Assembly (NCBI GenBank): GCA_942490535.1
Contig: CALNXQ010000006.1
Location: 124,001-188,000 of the forward strand
Direction: 5' to 3'
Origin: JAEINY01 sp942490535
GTDB taxonomy: Bacteria > Bacteroidota > Bacteroidia > Bacteroidales > Marinilabiliaceae
Length of the DNA: 64,000 bases
In this document: piece after piece, positions 34,406-43,134 of the stretch
Layout: the number at the start of each line of letters is the position of its first letter
Numbering within the stretch: position 1 is the stretch's first letter
Translations under genes and position numbers: made by a program
Notes under the pieces: generated by a model
What the model was told of the DNA's origin: nothing
Databases searched by the model: none
Seen by the model: only the letters and a program-made list of their open reading frames with translations

Positions 34406-35563
34406 GTGAAAAACTATAGCTTTCTAATTTTCTTCAGCATCATTTTTTCCATTCATTTCATCGTCAATTATTACATCTACCATAGGGGACTGCAGGCTTT
34501 AGAAGGCGCTCCTGGCCTAAAGGTCTATTTTCGATGGTTGATGCTCCTGCTTCTACTCGCGTATCCATTGGGCCGATTCCTGGAACGCATCTGGTATTCA
34601 CCGGTTTCAGCAACCGTCCATTGGATTGGTGCATTTTGGTTTGCAGGTATGCTCTATGTGGTGCTTTTAACGCTCTCTGCCGATATCATCAAACTCTTCA
34701 ACTTGGTTTTTCATTTCTTACCCACAAAGGGAACTCAGAGCTTCATCCAGTTAAAATTATATACAGGCTATGCCATTGCTGCTAGCACTGCACTAATTAT
34801 CCTGGCAGGTTTTTTAAATGCCTGGCACCCCAAAATTCACCAAAAAACAATACATCTGAATAAACATGCCGGTCCATTAAAAGAACTTAAAATTGTGGCC
34901 GCCTCCGACATCCACCTGGGCACCATCATAGGGCCGCGTAAAACCCGAAAGCTTGTGGAGACCATTAACGGATTGAATCCGGATATCATCCTTTTGGCAG
35001 GTGATGTGGTGGATGAAGATGTGGGCCCGGTTATCCGTCAAAACCTGGGGGAAAGCTTACGCCAACTGAAAGCTCCCTTGGGTAAATATGCCATTACAGG
35101 CAACCATGAATACATTGGGGGTGCTGATCGGTCGGTAAAATACCTGGAAGACCATGGACTGACCATCCTGAGAGACTCTGTCATCTGCATAAACCAGGCA
35201 TTTTACCTGGCCGGTCGGGAAGATAAAGACAAAAATCGCTTTTCAGGCATCCCCCGCAAGGAAGTGAAGGAATTGGTCAATGGCCTTGATCATCATTTAC
35301 CCATCATCCTGTTGGATCATCAACCCTTTAACCTGGATGGAGCTGTTGCAGCAGGTGTGGATTTGCAGATTTCGGGGCACACCCACCACGGGCAACTGTG
35401 GCCATTTGGGTATCTGACTGAAAAGATATACGAAGTGAGTCGTGGCTATAAACAAAAGGGGAACTCCCATTTCATGGTAAGTACCGGTTTTGGTACCTGG
35501 GGTCCGCCCGTCAGAACCGGTAACCGGCCAGAGATATTGGAAATAACGCTTCGTTTCCACTAA
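34406..35563 (+). CDS. Membrane-anchored metallophosphoesterase (YkuE/YaeI-like)
   Basis: The 385-residue protein has four transmembrane segments in the first ~150 residues. A calcineurin-type phosphoesterase domain follows with all the metal motifs: ASDIHLG, LLAGDVVDE, ITGNHEY, LLDHQP and SGHTHHGQLWP. Related YkuE/YaeI proteins cleave phosphodiesters or pyrophosphates in envelope lipids such as UDP-diacylglucosamine, but this one's substrate is unknown. The start is a GTG at 34406 giving MKNYSFLIFFSIIFSIHF. A bidirectional terminator follows. Confidence 0.85.
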   Translation: MKNYSFLIFFSIIFSIHFIVNYYIYHRGLQALEGAPGLKVYFRWLMLLLLLAYPLGRFLERIWYSPVSATVHWIGAFWFAGMLYVVLLTLSADIIKLFNLVFHFLPTKGTQSFIQLKLYTGYAIAASTALIILAGFLNAWHPKIHQKTIHLNKHAGPLKELKIVAASDIHLGTIIGPRKTRKLVETINGLNPDIILLAGDVVDEDVGPVIRQNLGESLRQLKAPLGKYAITGNHEYIGGADRSVKYLEDHGLTILRDSVICINQAFYLAGREDKDKNRFSGIPRKEVKELVNGLDHHLPIILLDHQPFNLDGAVAAGVDLQISGHTHHGQLWPFGYLTEKIYEVSRGYKQKGNSHFMVSTGFGTWGPPVRTGNRPEILEITLRFH

Positions 35564-35570
35564 AAATAAA

Positions 35571-35602
35571 AAAACCGCTTCAGTATTATCCGAAGCGGTT
35601 TT
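35571..35602. terminator. Bidirectional intrinsic terminator
   Basis: AAAACCGCTTC pairs perfectly with GAAGCGGTTTT over a 10-base loop, with A-run and T-run tails on either side. It separates the convergent metallophosphoesterase and biotin-carrier genes. Confidence 0.9.
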
Positions 35603-35606
35603 TGTT

Positions 35607-35930
35607 TTATTCTACCTCAATCATCAATTGATGCTTGGGGATTCGATCACCCACCTTCACATGAATGGTCTTAATCTTACCATCATGAGGCATGGCTATT
35701 TGATTCATCATCTTCATGGCTTCAAGCACCATGATGGACTCACCGGCTTTCACCTGATCTCCTTCTTTCACAAATATCTCCACCACCGTTCCCGGTATCA
35801 CAGATTTTACATGATTGAAATTAGGAATTTCATAGGGCTTCCGGTTTTCAAACTTCTTGGTCAATTGCGTTTTGTACTTTAAACTATGCACTGTAAAATC
35901 AACCAACCCTTCAAATTTCTTCTTGCTCAT
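35607..35930 (-). CDS. Biotin carboxyl carrier protein of an acyl-CoA carboxylase/decarboxylase
   Basis: This 107-residue biotinyl domain has the attachment lysine Lys73 in VLEAMKMMN, within the paired hairpins PGTVVEIFVKEGDQVKAGE and DGKIKTIHVKVGDRI. The first ~40 residues form a linker instead of the alanine/proline-rich arm of AccB. It follows the carboxyltransferase gene by 12 bases, so the two are subunits of one enzyme. Biotin on this protein would carry CO2 to or from the carboxyltransferase. Confidence 0.88.
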   Translation of the reverse strand: MSKKKFEGLVDFTVHSLKYKTQLTKKFENRKPYEIPNFNHVKSVIPGTVVEIFVKEGDQVKAGESIMVLEAMKMMNQIAMPHDGKIKTIHVKVGDRIPKHQLMIEVE

Positions 35931-35942
35931 ACAATCCTCCTA

Positions 35943-37487
35943 TTAAAATGGTGGAACTCCATGTTTCTTAGCAGGTCTGTGGTCATCCTTACTGGCTGAC
36001 ACCTCAATGGCATGCAATAACAACTGACGGGTTTCAGACGGCTCAATCACAGAGTCGATGTAACCTTTGGCAGCTGCCACATATGGATTCGCAAATTTCT
36101 CTTTGTACTCCTGCACCTTCAATTGACGCATGGCATCCGGATCATCCGCTCCATCAATCTCTTTCTTAAAGATGATATTAGCAGCCCCTTCTGGTCCCAT
36201 CACCGCAATCTCAGCTGTTGGCCAGGCAAACATAAAGTCAGCTCCCAAGTGACGAGAATTCATGGCAATGTAACCACCACCATAAGCCTTACGCAAGATC
36301 ACTGTTACCTTCGGCACTGTAGCTTCTGAATAGGCATACAACACTTTTGCACCGTGACGAATCACACCGGCATGCTCCTGATCCACACCAGGTAAATAAC
36401 CAGGCATATCCTCTAGTGTTATAATCGGAATATTAAAGGCATCACAGAAACGAATGAATCGGGCTGCTTTATCCGAACTATCACAGTCGAGAACACCGGC
36501 CAGCACCAATGGCTGATTGGCTACAAAACCAACGGTTTCACCATTCAAACGACCAAAACCAATCACCATATTAGCGGCCCACAACTCCTGAATTTCAAAG
36601 AAATCAGAATCATCTACAATGGCCCGAACCACATCACGCACATCATAAGGCTGCTTTGGATCCGATGGAATCAAATCCTCAATATTACCGGAGAATTTAG
36701 GGGGTTTAGGCGGAAAGGCTTTGGCCTTCTTAGAGTTATTCCATGGGATATAGGTAACCAGCTTCTTAATTTGCTCGAAACACTCCATTTCGCTATTTGC
36801 AAAGAAATGTGCGTTACCTGTGGTTTCAGCGTGCACACGGGCACCACCTAGGTCTTCCATGGAGATTTTCTCACCCAACACCGTTTCAATCACACCAGGA
36901 CCCGTGATAAACATTTTCGAGATTTTATCCACCACGAAAACGAAATCGGTTAATGCAGGCGAATAAACCGCACCACCGGCACATGGACCTAATATCACCG
37001 ACAACTGCGGAATGACGCCTGAAGCAAGGGTGTTACGATAGAAAATTTCGCCATATCCAGCTAGAGAGTTCACACCTTCCTGAATACGGGCACCTCCTGA
37101 ATCGTTAATACCGATCAAAGGCACGCGCATTTTCAAGGCGTGATCCATAATTTTTGTAATCTTACGGGCATGCATTAATCCCAACGACCCTCCGGCTACT
37201 GTAAAATCCTGTGCGAATATACAGATCGGGGCACCATAAATAGTACCCGTTCCGATAATAACTCCATCACCATGCAATTCCTTTTTGTCCATCCCGAAAT
37301 CACGGGCTTCATGTTCTACAAAAAGATCATACTCGGTAAAAGACTCATTATCCAAAAGTGCCAGCACGCGCTCACGGGCGGTCATCTTGCCCATTGCAAC
37401 CTGCTTCTCAATGGCTTTCTCACCACCACCTTGCTGCACTTTTTCCTTTCTTTTCCGTAGGTCTAGGATGTGTTTTTTCAATGACAT
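35943..37487 (-). CDS. Acyl-CoA carboxylase carboxyltransferase (propionyl-CoA/methylmalonyl-CoA type)
   Basis: The 514-residue, two-crotonase-domain carboxyltransferase has the length of PccB/MmdA. MGKMTARERV is the usual start region. The acyl-CoA oxyanion loops appear as SGGARIQEGV (N-domain) and AYGGGYIAMNSRHLGAD (C-domain), and GPEGAANIIF is conserved near the end. With the biotin carrier it could be propionyl-CoA carboxylase, or the alpha subunit of a sodium-pumping methylmalonyl-CoA decarboxylase; these are not separable by this subunit alone. No biotin carboxylase or membrane beta subunit is encoded next to it, so the missing partner lies elsewhere. Confidence 0.88.
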   Translation of the reverse strand: MSLKKHILDLRKRKEKVQQGGGEKAIEKQVAMGKMTARERVLALLDNESFTEYDLFVEHEARDFGMDKKELHGDGVIIGTGTIYGAPICIFAQDFTVAGGSLGLMHARKITKIMDHALKMRVPLIGINDSGGARIQEGVNSLAGYGEIFYRNTLASGVIPQLSVILGPCAGGAVYSPALTDFVFVVDKISKMFITGPGVIETVLGEKISMEDLGGARVHAETTGNAHFFANSEMECFEQIKKLVTYIPWNNSKKAKAFPPKPPKFSGNIEDLIPSDPKQPYDVRDVVRAIVDDSDFFEIQELWAANMVIGFGRLNGETVGFVANQPLVLAGVLDCDSSDKAARFIRFCDAFNIPIITLEDMPGYLPGVDQEHAGVIRHGAKVLYAYSEATVPKVTVILRKAYGGGYIAMNSRHLGADFMFAWPTAEIAVMGPEGAANIIFKKEIDGADDPDAMRQLKVQEYKEKFANPYVAAAKGYIDSVIEPSETRQLLLHAIEVSASKDDHRPAKKHGVPPF

Positions 37488-37656
37488 AATCCAACTATTT
37501 GATTTAACCTATTGACTAAAAGAACCCTAAAGTTGAGCTCATTTTGTCTCATTCAGGGTACATAATTACAAATTTTATTTTTTTAACAAAAATTAAAACT
37601 GTAGATAACCCTCCTGAGGTCTTCGCTTTTCGTATGCAGTTTTTACCCTAGCCCTT

Positions 37657-38739
37657 TTATTTAGGGGCTCGCAGGTAGAGAATAATTCCGATGGCCGTAA
37701 AGACAATATTCGGTATCCACACCGCCAAAATAGGATTCATATTGCCATTTATGGCAAATGTGGTAGAGATGGTCATGAATAAAATATACCCAAAACTCAA
37801 TGCGATGCCAACACCAATGTGCAGCCCCATACCACCTCGTACTTTCCGGGAGGCCAGAGAAACACCAATAAGAGTCAATATAAAAGCACTAAAAGGCGAG
37901 GCGATCCGCTTATACTTCTCAATGAGAAACTCTTCCAGATTACCTACTCCCCTTGATTTTTGCTCATTGATGTAGCCATTCAGTTCGGTATTGGTCATCA
38001 TTTCAAAATACTTCCGTTCTTCTTTGAAATCGGCTGGTTTCATATTCGGGATGAGGGTATCCATTTTCGCGCCCTGGGAAATGACCTGCTCTTCCCCATT
38101 GGTAAACTCGCGCACTACATAGTTTTTAAGATTCCATTTTCCGGATGTAGTATCATATTTAACAGTTCGCGCTGAGAGTTTATAAAGAATTTGCTTATTG
38201 TCATATTTCTCCAGATTAAAATAATCCCCGGACTCCCTAAACGAGTAATATTTACCCATGTAAACAAATGTACCGGGCTCAATTTGCATGTGAATATTAC
38301 TAAGTCCGGTCTCCTTCCTGTTTTTTACATAGGTATTCTCGAATAATAAGCGGGTCTTATTGGATGGAGGAATGATGTACCCCCCTAAAATGAAAGAAAA
38401 GGTACCAATGATAGCTGCCCCTAGAAAATAGGGAAACATCATTCGCCGAAAACTCACCCCACTTGATAAAATCGCAATAATTTCCGTCTGATAGGCCATC
38501 TTAGAAGTGAAAAAGATCACCGCAATAAACACAAAAAGAGGCGTAAACAAATTGGCAAAGTAGGGAATGAAATTCATGTAATACTGAAAAACAATCGCCT
38601 CTAAAGGGGCGCTTTTTTCCAAAAAATCATCAATCTTTTCAGTTACATCAAACACAACCGAAATACTAATAATCAGCAATATAGCAAAGAAAAAGGTGCC
38701 TAAGAACTTTTTTAATATGTAGAGATCAATTTTTTTCAA
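37657..38739 (-). CDS. LptF/LptG family LPS export permease
   Basis: The 360-residue permease of the YjgP/YjgQ family has six membrane helices, three before (about 12-33, 57-77, 98-120) and three after (about 273-290, 300-320, 332-352) a large periplasmic beta-jellyroll domain. The N-terminus MKKIDLYILKKFLGTFFFAI and SSGVSFRRMMFPYF are typical. It works with LptB and a partner permease to extract LPS from the inner membrane. Whether it is the F or G form is not clear by eye. It follows tgt by 89 bases, an arrangement common in Bacteroidota. Confidence 0.9.
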   Translation of the reverse strand: MKKIDLYILKKFLGTFFFAILLIISISVVFDVTEKIDDFLEKSAPLEAIVFQYYMNFIPYFANLFTPLFVFIAVIFFTSKMAYQTEIIAILSSGVSFRRMMFPYFLGAAIIGTFSFILGGYIIPPSNKTRLLFENTYVKNRKETGLSNIHMQIEPGTFVYMGKYYSFRESGDYFNLEKYDNKQILYKLSARTVKYDTTSGKWNLKNYVVREFTNGEEQVISQGAKMDTLIPNMKPADFKEERKYFEMMTNTELNGYINEQKSRGVGNLEEFLIEKYKRIASPFSAFILTLIGVSLASRKVRGGMGLHIGVGIALSFGYILFMTISTTFAINGNMNPILAVWIPNIVFTAIGIILYLRAPK

Positions 38740-38828
38740 ACCCGTCTTTTTAATATGATCGATGGATGAATAGCATCTTCACAAAAAAACAAAAAAATAC
38801 TGTAATAAAATGTTAATTCTTTACTCTT

Positions 38829-39959
38829 CTATAACCGGGTAGCCAGTCGTTTTACCATGACTTCCTTCCACTCGTAAAAATCACCGGCAATGATGTGTTT
38901 TCGGGCTTCCCCAACCAGCCAGAGATAAAAGGATAAATTGTGAATACTGCCAATTTGCGCTGCCAACATCTCTTTTGAAACATATAAATGGCGTAAATAC
39001 GCCTTAGAATAATGGTGATCCACAAACGAAGTTCCTTCCGGATCCACCGGCGAAAAATCATCCTTCCACTTTTCATTCCGCATGTTTAAAATCCCCTGCG
39101 AAGTAAACAACATGCCATTTCGTCCGTTACGGGTCGGCATCACACAATCGAACATATCCACACCCAAGGCGATGTTTTCAAGAATATTAACCGGTGTACC
39201 TACCCCCATCAAATAGCGGGGTTTATCCTGTGGCAAGATGCCATTCACCAGTTCTACCATTTCGTACATGACTTCCGTCGGTTCTCCTACAGCCAGGCCT
39301 CCAATGGCATTCCCTTCCCTGTTTTGCGAGGCAATGAACTCAGCCGATTGGGTGCGTAGATCACGAAATCCCCCGCCCTGAACAATGGGAAAAAATGTCT
39401 GCGAGTGCCCGTACAACGGTTCGGTGGCATCAAAATGCTGAATACCTCGTTGCAGCCAACGGTGCGTCAAGGCCATGGATGTTTTTGTATAGTTATAGTC
39501 AGCTTTACCAGAAGGACACTCATCCAGCGCCATGATGATATCAGCGCCGATGACACGCTGAATATCCACCACATTTTCAGGTGTAAACAGATGCTTGGAG
39601 CCATCCAGATGTGACCGAAAAACCGCACCTTCCTCAGTCAACTTCCGATTATTACTGAGCGAAAACACCTGATAACCGCCACTGTCCGTCAACATCGGTT
39701 TATCCCACCCATTGAATTTATGCAAGCCACCAGCCGCTTTCAGAATATCCAGTCCCGGACGTAAATACAAGTGATAGGTGTTTCCCAATATAATCTGCGC
39801 ATCGATATCATCATGCAAATCCCGAAAATGAACCCCTTTAACCGATCCGACAGTACCCACCGGCATAAAAATCGGCGTTTGTATCTCACCATGATCGGTG
39901 GTTATTTTTCCAGCTCTGGCACTGCTCTTTTTATCGTTATGTTGTAATTCAAATTTCAT
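38829..39959 (-). CDS. tgt: tRNA-guanine transglycosylase (queuine/preQ1 exchange)
   Basis: This enzyme exchanges guanine-34 for preQ1 in tRNAs with GUN anticodons. The ATG at 39959 gives the usual 376 residues (MKFELQHNDKKSSARAGKI); the frame could open 14 codons earlier, but those do not fit the family. GNTYHLYLRPG, the active-site MLTDSGGYQVFSL, VQGG and DMFDCVMPTRNGRNGMLF (second catalytic Asp) are intact. The zinc site is changed: where E. coli has DPECDCYTC this protein has DPEGTSFVD, with no cysteines, although the later histidine (SIHN) remains. Confidence 0.93.
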   Translation of the reverse strand: MKFELQHNDKKSSARAGKITTDHGEIQTPIFMPVGTVGSVKGVHFRDLHDDIDAQIILGNTYHLYLRPGLDILKAAGGLHKFNGWDKPMLTDSGGYQVFSLSNNRKLTEEGAVFRSHLDGSKHLFTPENVVDIQRVIGADIIMALDECPSGKADYNYTKTSMALTHRWLQRGIQHFDATEPLYGHSQTFFPIVQGGGFRDLRTQSAEFIASQNREGNAIGGLAVGEPTEVMYEMVELVNGILPQDKPRYLMGVGTPVNILENIALGVDMFDCVMPTRNGRNGMLFTSQGILNMRNEKWKDDFSPVDPEGTSFVDHHYSKAYLRHLYVSKEMLAAQIGSIHNLSFYLWLVGEARKHIIAGDFYEWKEVMVKRLATRL

Positions 39960-40116
39960 CTTCCAAACTGTTTTTAATTCCCCAAATAATACTTGATGCA
40001 ACGCTCACCAGGTTTAGCGATGGCCGCCAATTATCTTAATCTATAACCTCTATTCATCACGAACCAGTACGCGCCAGCATCTTCAATTAGGACCACTGAT
40101 TCTTGAAAAGGGGCTG

Positions 40117-40124
40117 CAAATATA
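40117..40124 (-). promoter_or_regulatory. Candidate -7 element for the tgt-lptG transcript
   Basis: On the minus strand this reads TATATTTG, an exact TAnnTTTG match, in an A/T-rich stretch about 160 bases before the tgt start. No clear -33 TTTG is at the right distance. The leader it implies would be long. Confidence 0.3.
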
Positions 40125-40236
40125 CAAATCATTAATTAAAAGACACCTGTGCCACCAATCACACGGTAGGTGTGAATAAAATATTTTCAACTAGTGTGGT
40201 TTGCTTAAAAAAGTTGCAACTTTGAAAGAAAAAAGA

Positions 40237-41355
40237 GTGAACCACGAACTATTATATAGCCTCATTGGCCTGTTTCTGTTTTGTTATGCCTTTCAGATCT
40301 ACTTCTACCTGAGATTCATGCTTAAAACAGCCACTTACAAAGCACCCGACACACCCGATACGACTGTTCCGGTATCCGTAATTATCTGCGCACACAATGA
40401 AGCTGACAACCTGAAGCGCTACTTACCTTCCGTTCTCAACCAAAACTACCCAAACTTTCAGGTCGTGGTGGTGAATGACTGCTCCAGCGATGATACCGAA
40501 ATGATTCTGGCCCAGCTCAAAACCAATCACAAAAACCTCTATTACACCACCATCCCAACCGACAAAAAATTCATTCACGGTAAAAAGCTAGCCATTACAT
40601 TGGGCGTTAAAGCGGCACATCACGAACACCTGGTTTTTACCGATGCGGATTGCGAACCGTCATCTGACAAGTGGCTTCAAATGATGGCCAATCATTTTAA
40701 TGAAGAGAAGGAGATTGTCATTGGTCATGGGCGATACTATCCTGAAAAATCATTAATTAATTTATTCACGCGTTTTGAAACCTTTTGGAATGCCGTCCAA
40801 TATTTTGGTTTCGCGCTTCGGAAAAAACCATTTATGGCGGTTGGTCGCAACATGGCCTATAAAAAATCGTTATTCGAGAAGAGTGAAATTTTCAGAAAGC
40901 ACCTGATGTTGGCATCCGGCGATGATGATTTACTCATCAATGCCTGTGCCACAAAAACCAACACGGCTATCGTGTTGCATCCCGATGGCCAAACGACCTC
41001 TTCAGCACCAGCTTCATTCGGCAATTGGTTTGGTCGAAAATCACGCCATTTAAGCACATCCCCCCACTATTCAGCGAACATTAAGTTCTGGTTAATAGCC
41101 GAACCCACCACCCGCCAATTATTTTGGCTGCTAACACTTTGTTCACTTTTTTTTCATACTTTTGCCCTGTACAGTGTGATCCTATTTGCATCTCGTGTAA
41201 TATTGCAGTATATTATACTTGCAAAGGCTGCTCGCCGGATGGGAGAAGGCAACTTATACCTCTATACCATTCTGCTGGATGTAATAACACCAATGCTGTT
41301 AGGAACCGTATGGATTGTTAATATTTTTAGTCCAAATAAAACCAAATGGAAGTAA
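40237..41355 (+). CDS. Membrane glycosyltransferase family 2
   Basis: The protein has about 372 residues. An N-terminal membrane helix (LLYSLIGLFLFCYAFQIYFYL) is followed by a GT-A domain: VSVIICAHNEADNL, VVNDCSSDD, and FTDADCEP with the DxD. A later SGDDDLLINACA is typical of processive-type enzymes, and two to three membrane helices close the protein. I choose the GTG at 40237 because CAACTTTG, a near-match to the -7 promoter box, lies at 40217-40224. The frame can open to a TTG at 40201, but that would place the promoter inside the gene. The product is unknown. It overlaps the sigma-factor gene by 10 bases. Confidence 0.78.
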   Translation: MNHELLYSLIGLFLFCYAFQIYFYLRFMLKTATYKAPDTPDTTVPVSVIICAHNEADNLKRYLPSVLNQNYPNFQVVVVNDCSSDDTEMILAQLKTNHKNLYYTTIPTDKKFIHGKKLAITLGVKAAHHEHLVFTDADCEPSSDKWLQMMANHFNEEKEIVIGHGRYYPEKSLINLFTRFETFWNAVQYFGFALRKKPFMAVGRNMAYKKSLFEKSEIFRKHLMLASGDDDLLINACATKTNTAIVLHPDGQTTSSAPASFGNWFGRKSRHLSTSPHYSANIKFWLIAEPTTRQLFWLLTLCSLFFHTFALYSVILFASRVILQYIILAKAARRMGEGNLYLYTILLDVITPMLLGTVWIVNIFSPNKTKWK

Positions 41356-41954
41356 ATCCTAATCTATCGGATAAGGCTAAATTTGATTTAGAGCTGGTTG
41401 AGAAAGCAGTGAAAGGCGATCAAAAATCGTTTGCTGAACTCATGGGCCGCTATCGGGATGCGATCTATTTCATGCTATTAAAGATGGTTAACAACAAAAG
41501 CGATGCTGAAGATTTAACCATTGAAGCGTTCGGGAAAGCATTTAAAAACATCCATCAATATTCACCTAATTACGCCTTCAGTACCTGGCTCTTTAAAATT
41601 GCGTCCAATAACTGTATCGATTTTTTGCGCAAAAAAAGAACCAATGTTGTTTCCATCGATGGCGGCATCTCTGATGACAAGGAGAATGATACACCCATAC
41701 ATTTGAAAGATGAAACACCTGATCCGGAAGAACACCTGATCAAACAACAAAAGGCCGTATTGATGCGCACCGTGGTTAAGAAACTGAAACCACGTTATCG
41801 CATCTTAATTGAGCTGCGCTATTTCCGCGAATTCTCGTATGAAGAGATTGCCGTGGAGCTGGACTTACCACTTGGAACAGTTAAAGCACAACTTTTCAGA
41901 GCTCGTGAATTACTCTTCAATACCTTAAAAAATTCCGACGTAAAACTAGATTAA
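41346..41954 (+). CDS. RNA polymerase ECF sigma factor
   Basis: The 202-residue sigma-70 factor has region 2 (about 28-98; FAELMGRYRDAIYFMLLKM, SDAEDLTIEAFGKAF, FSTWLFKIASNNCIDFLRKK) and region 4 (about 140-195; YREFSYEEIA-like segment, LPLGTVKAQLFRARELL helix-turn-helix). An unusually polar linker of about 35 residues lies between them. No anti-sigma gene follows; rsmG is next. The ATG lies inside the end of the glycosyltransferase gene, so the two are co-transcribed. Its regulon is unknown. Factors of this type in Bacteroidota are sometimes constitutive. Confidence 0.88.
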   Translation: MEVNPNLSDKAKFDLELVEKAVKGDQKSFAELMGRYRDAIYFMLLKMVNNKSDAEDLTIEAFGKAFKNIHQYSPNYAFSTWLFKIASNNCIDFLRKKRTNVVSIDGGISDDKENDTPIHLKDETPDPEEHLIKQQKAVLMRTVVKKLKPRYRILIELRYFREFSYEEIAVELDLPLGTVKAQLFRARELLFNTLKNSDVKLD

Positions 41955-42025
41955 GCCCTTTAGTTTCATTATTTTTTTATTCTCCGAAGGAATTCTTTTG
42001 GAGGAGCAATGTATTGCTATAGACC

Positions 42026-42646
42026 ATGGATATTATTACAAAATATTTTCCCGATTTACCGGCAGATAAAGCCAAAAAATTAGCTCAACTAGGGGCTCTC
42101 TACGAAGAGTGGAACACTAAAATTAATGTCATCTCCCGAAAAGATTTTGACCATTTTTATGAACGACATGTTTTACATTCGTTAGCCATCGCTAAGTTCA
42201 TCAATTTTGAACCTGGCACTACTATTTTAGATGTAGGCACAGGTGGTGGATTTCCAGGTATCCCGTTGGCTATCTTTTTTCCACAATGCCACTTTCACCT
42301 GGTAGATTCAATCGGCAAGAAGATAAAAGTTGTTCAAGCCGTTGCGGAAGCCCTTCAATTGGATAATGTGACAGCAGAACAAGTGCGGGTTGAAAATCAT
42401 AAACCCACCTATGACTTTGTGGTTAGTCGGGCCGTAACCGCCTTTCCTGCATTTGTGAATTTGTGTCGTAGTAAAATCAAAAAAGAACAACACAATGCCA
42501 TTTCCAATGGGATTCTCTATTTAAAGGGAGGTGATTTTGGCGATGAAATTGAATTATTTAAAAAGAATAGCAGCATTACACCCCTCTCCAATTACTTTGA
42601 GGAGGAGTTTTTTGAGACGAAAAAAATCATTCACTTATCCCTATAA
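42026..42646 (+). CDS. rsmG: 16S rRNA (guanine-N7) methyltransferase RsmG
   Basis: RsmG (206 residues) methylates N7 of G527 in 16S rRNA. The N-terminal helices precede FYERHVLHSLAIAKF, the family's signature. The S-adenosylmethionine loop is LDVGTGGGFPGIPLAIFFP (about 71-89), followed by HLVDSIGKKIKVV, and the late FVVSRAVTAFPAF (about 132-144) is also characteristic. Length is as expected. It lies 72 bases after the sigma-factor gene and is followed by rpmH on the same strand with its own promoter. Confidence 0.95.
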   Translation: MDIITKYFPDLPADKAKKLAQLGALYEEWNTKINVISRKDFDHFYERHVLHSLAIAKFINFEPGTTILDVGTGGGFPGIPLAIFFPQCHFHLVDSIGKKIKVVQAVAEALQLDNVTAEQVRVENHKPTYDFVVSRAVTAFPAFVNLCRSKIKKEQHNAISNGILYLKGGDFGDEIELFKKNSSITPLSNYFEEEFFETKKIIHLSL

Positions 42647-42691
42647 CCAATTTCATAACAGTCAAAGGCTTAAAAAAACAGATCGTTTTTT

Positions 42692-42721
42692 TTTGGAAGA
42701 TAAAAAAAACATGTATTTTTG
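42692..42721 (+). promoter_or_regulatory. Promoter of rpmH
   Basis: TTTG at 42692-42695 and TATTTTTG at 42714-42721 are 18 bases apart, a close match to the Bacteroidota consensus. Transcription would start near 42728, giving a leader of about 45 bases before the L34 start codon. Confidence 0.65.
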
Positions 42722-42773
42722 CAGTCCGAAATAAGAAGATAAGGCATAAATCGAAAGATAAAAACGCATTACG

Positions 42774-42932
42774 ATGAAAAGGACATTTCAACCCTCGAAC
42801 AGAAAGAGACGGAACAAACATGGTTTCCGTGAAAGAATGGCATCTGCCAGTGGTCGCAAAGTTTTAGCTTCAAGAAGAGCTAAAGGCAGAAAGAAATTAA
42901 CTGTATCTAGCGAAAGAAGACATAAAGCTTAA
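42774..42932 (+). CDS. rpmH: 50S ribosomal protein L34
   Basis: A 52-residue, very basic protein beginning MKRTFQPSNRKRRNKHGFRE, with SGRKVLASRRAKGRKKL in the middle and ERRHKA at the end: the L34 signature throughout. Although small, it is certain from sequence alone. It has its own promoter and a strong terminator, so it is transcribed as a single gene. The usual neighbour rnpA is not next to it here. Confidence 0.97.
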   Translation: MKRTFQPSNRKRRNKHGFRERMASASGRKVLASRRAKGRKKLTVSSERRHKA

Positions 42933-42950
42933 TTTTAGCTTCTAAAATTA

Positions 42951-42989
42951 TAAAAAGTAAAGAATCCCTGGGGTTCTTTACTTTTTTTA
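42951..42989 (+). terminator. Intrinsic terminator after rpmH
   Basis: AAAAAGTAAAGAA pairs with TTCTTTACTTTTT, the stem closing with C/G pairs around CCCTGGGG, followed by a T run. It lies about 20 bases past the L34 stop. Confidence 0.88.
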
Positions 42990-43134
42990 TGCCCTATGGT
43001 TTCCTGTAACAACAATTGCCGATTTTATATTACTTTTGAACAAAACAAAATGAGCACAAAGTATGGAACAAAGCAAGGGATATAAGTTTCCAGCTTCGCG
43101 TTCCCTACCGTTGAAAAGTAAATTAACCGATTAG

